The notes under the pieces were generated by a model. It was given only the letters and a program-made list of their open reading frames with translations, was not told the DNA's origin and searched no databases. DNA of 64,000 nt from Agelaius tricolor (lineage: Eukaryota; Chordata; Aves; Passeriformes; Icteridae): the NCBI GenBank assembly GCA_023055355.1, contig JALJCS010000004.1, positions 13,112,001-13,176,000 on the forward strand. Direction: 5' to 3'. A program made the translations under genes and the position numbers. Positions 61,096 through 64,000 of the stretch are shown here, one piece after another (position 1 is the stretch's first letter; every line of letters begins with the position of its first letter).

Positions 61096-64000
61096 AAGGA
61101 CAGTGGTGTTCCTTATGCAGATAAAAAAAAAGGCTCTCTTAGTACTGTGGGAATGCCCTGTCATGCACCTTTATCTTACCGGTCCTGTCCCCGTGCACCT
61201 CCCAGGAGAGCCTGGCTTCTTCATGATGAAGCCCTTCCTCATGGAAGCTGAAGGCAGCCAAAATAACTCCCCCTTGTTTTCTCATCTCCAAGCAGATCAA
61301 AAGCATATCTCTTTAACTCCAATCCATCTGCTGGGTTACAGCCTGTTGTTTGTGGCCTCCGTTTCACTCACTCCAAGGGATCAGTGCTGCCCTATGGAGG
61401 CTTCATGACACAGAACTAACTGTGTGTCATGCAGTGGGTCTCATTGAGCGCAGGCTGGCTGTAAAGAATGATGCTTCTTAATGTTCTCACCACATCTGAG
61501 TCAGTGCATTTGGGAAAAACGAAAAGTAGAAAGTCATATAATCATGCAGATAATACTTTACATAATTCTTAGCCATCTTGTGGGTTTTTTTGAAGATCCT
61601 GCAGGAGTGATAAAGGAATTGATGGAGTGCTTTCCCTTTAATATTGTGTCATTTTAGAAAGGTAGTCAGCAAACTGAAATCCAGCTTTTATAACAAATAT
61701 AAAAATGGAAAGCAATTATAACAATAGGAAGAAGAGATCAAAACTTAAATAAAAAGTTGCCAGATAGTTTGCAGTTCCCACTGTTTCAAGTGGCAAATGG
61801 GCAGCAACTTTGAATTAAACCTGCTTATGTTCAGGCTTCACACACAATCCATAAATGGCAACTGAGCAGCTGCAGGAGCTCCAAGTAAAAGCTTTGCCTT
61901 TCTTTTATAACCAAACAGCTATCCTGTAGCATACTCTCTGCAGTAGGTCTGAGACTTCGAATGTAATTTCCAAAGATATTAGGGTCACCAATAATAATTT
62001 AAATTTATTGGATAGGTATCTCAGCTCAAGCACTTCAGCACTCCTGGCACCATCAGATATACTTATGTGTTGCCAGATTATATGAAAGAGAAGGTAGATC
62101 TAAGGAAACCGGTCTGTGGGTAAGGAGAAGAGACATTCTTCTCCAGAGGAGGTCTCTGTCAAGTGGACAAATTACTTCACCTTTGGGTCAAAATGCTGTA
62201 GCAGTCTCAGGAATTCTTTGCTGGGGAATACAAGAGGGCTGCCCAGACAGTACAGGATCACTTTCTAACTTTTAGGCTCATTCTGGTCTCGCTCAGAGAC
62301 CAAGCATCCTGCATCTGTGGCATTGCTGCTGTATTACAGGATGACAATCTTGCTCCCTCTGGACACACAGGGCACCACTTCTGTTTTAATATTTTTTGTC
62401 TGCACCACCATAATTCAGGAGCAGTAGAATGAAGTTACCAAAGCTTAAAAGCAACAGAGTAAAGACAGGACAAAATCATGCTCCCCAGGTCGTCATTCTA
62501 TAGAAGTACCTCAATTTCACTGTGATTCATTTCTGCTCTTAGCCAGGATGAGTGACTCAGCCAATGCAGGTTTGGCTGGCAGGGTGCAGCAGGGAGAGAC
62601 CAATATTTAATATAATCACTAACAAAACCAGGACCTGAGCCATGTACCCAAGGAAAAGACAATAGCATCTAGTGTTCTGAAAACAGATCAAGGCTGACCA
62701 ACACTCAGCTGTCACTGAGATCTTGATACCTTTAAAGTCTGGGGGAAAAAAATCAAACAACAAAATAGATGTAAGCTTTTAAGCCATTTTGTATGCATAT
62801 AAGTAAATCTGGACTGAGTCAGCCAAAGCATAGTACATACAGTTTCAAGTGTCTTAGGTCAGATCTTGACAAACCTTGTTTGATTGGTCACAAGTCCAAT
62901 TTCCTCAGAGCCAGTCATTTACTTCATCAAGAGGTATTAGAAGCAGCTCTTCTCTTCAATGTGAAATAAATTCAGACTTCTTGCTAAGAATTTTCACACC
63001 CTTATTTACAGTTCCCTTTGTATTTGAAGACCTCTACCACCAAAGCCTCAGACTTCTTTCCCTTAGAAAAAAATTCCCTTGATAGCAGCCACTTCTGCTG
63101 CCAAGACCTCCAAACTATCACCAGCTGATTGGCAGCACAATATCTCACACAGACAGGCAGCATGTTTGACCTGACTTAGTGAAAGCTCATTGGTGCTGCC
63201 TAAAACAAGGCTGAGTCTTATCTATAGGTGTGCTATGAAAGTTCTGCTCCCCAAGTGTGAAACTGTTTCAGATTTAGGAAACATTTAGAAAATGTCTCTC
63301 CATATTTCCCAGTTCACATACTAAGCACTGAACAAATTAGCAGTCATTCAAGGTGCAGTCAAAACTTTCATCTGACTAACCCCCATCCCTTTCAGAGGGC
63401 TCTTACATTGTGTTTTTCATTATCCATCATTTAACTTCTGATATTGTAAAGACAAACCTGGAACTTTCTTTGCATTTTCAGATCCATGTTCACTAAGGAC
63501 GTTTGTGTCTTGCCTGTGCCTTGCAGCCAGTGGAGCTCTTACTTTGTTCATGGACAACAGCTGCAACTTGAGTGATGAGGGAAAAAGGCAGGAGAAGCAA
63601 TCTCTAGCCTTGCCTATTGCATCCTCAATGACTTTGCTGCTTAGCTTTGCTATGCAAGTACAGGTGGCAGGCTGGCAAGGCAGAAGCTCACAGTTTGGGA
63701 AACTAGCTGTCTCTGGGATTATAACCAGCTGATGAGTACTGCAGAAGGAAAAATGGAAAGAAGCACTGCAACATCTCTGAGCACACTGGGCAGTTCCTTT
63801 TCATAGTGTTATTGTCTGTATCATTTCCACTCCAGCATATCCTCTACATTGCCCAGAGGAGTTTAACCAGATTACCACTGCTTCACCAATAACACGCTGA
63901 GGCAATGGTTTAGAGCAAGATCCCTCCCTCATCTTTGAACCATAAAAAAAGGCAACAAGCTTTTTTTCCTGTTAAGGACATCCCTGTGACTAAGGAATAG
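61096..64000. other. Intergenic region to the window end
   Basis: Nothing recognised: no exon family, RNA gene or repeat family. Open frames here are short and look random. Confidence 0.5.

Overview
This is vertebrate nuclear DNA and almost certainly avian. It holds several fragments of CR1 (chicken repeat 1) LINEs in both orientations, two bird-type endogenous retrovirus LTRs, and one intron-containing vertebrate gene. From memory, the LTR types and the RING-finger pseudogene family are typical of songbirds, so a passerine is likely but not proven.

The one gene reconstructed with confidence is SLC49A3 (also called MFSD7), an orphan major facilitator transporter. It lies on the + strand from 13896 to 38156. 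Ten coding exons join in frame with GT/AG borders and give 472 residues. It starts in a CpG-rich region that carries a (GCCGA)14 pentanucleotide array 30 bp before the start codon. A 3' UTR of about 1.7 kb ends at an AATAAA signal at 39830. The 9.8 kb first intron contains a sense-oriented ERV LTR and two CR1 tails. Intron 3 contains a roughly 2 kb antisense CR1 followed by a short sense one.

Layout: 1-13.3 kb is AT-rich and gene-poor, with CR1 remnants at 428-545 and 9.2-10.3 kb, two hairpin-forming inverted repeats and one unexplained minus-strand open frame. 13.3-39.9 kb is SLC49A3. 40.9-44.1 kb is a long sense CR1 reaching back into its ORF1 region and split by an LTR of about 1 kb. 46.4-47.3 and 52.2-54.7 kb are two copies of a degenerate TOPORS-like RING-finger gene. 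They share the same three stop codons, and each is followed by a 369 bp block that looks identical between copies. 47.6-48.8 kb is a G-rich stretch and another CR1 tail. 49.0-49.45 kb is a second CpG island with a 38 bp x 4 tandem repeat, a minus-strand splice donor at its edge and a purine tract of about 400 bp on its right. 55-64 kb is AT-rich with no recognisable gene apart from one antisense CR1 tail.

No operon, CRISPR, tRNA or rRNA structure is present. Most open frames in the window are chance or repeat-derived. The most unusual items are the paired RING pseudogenes with their homogenised block, the orphan CpG island and the long palindromes.
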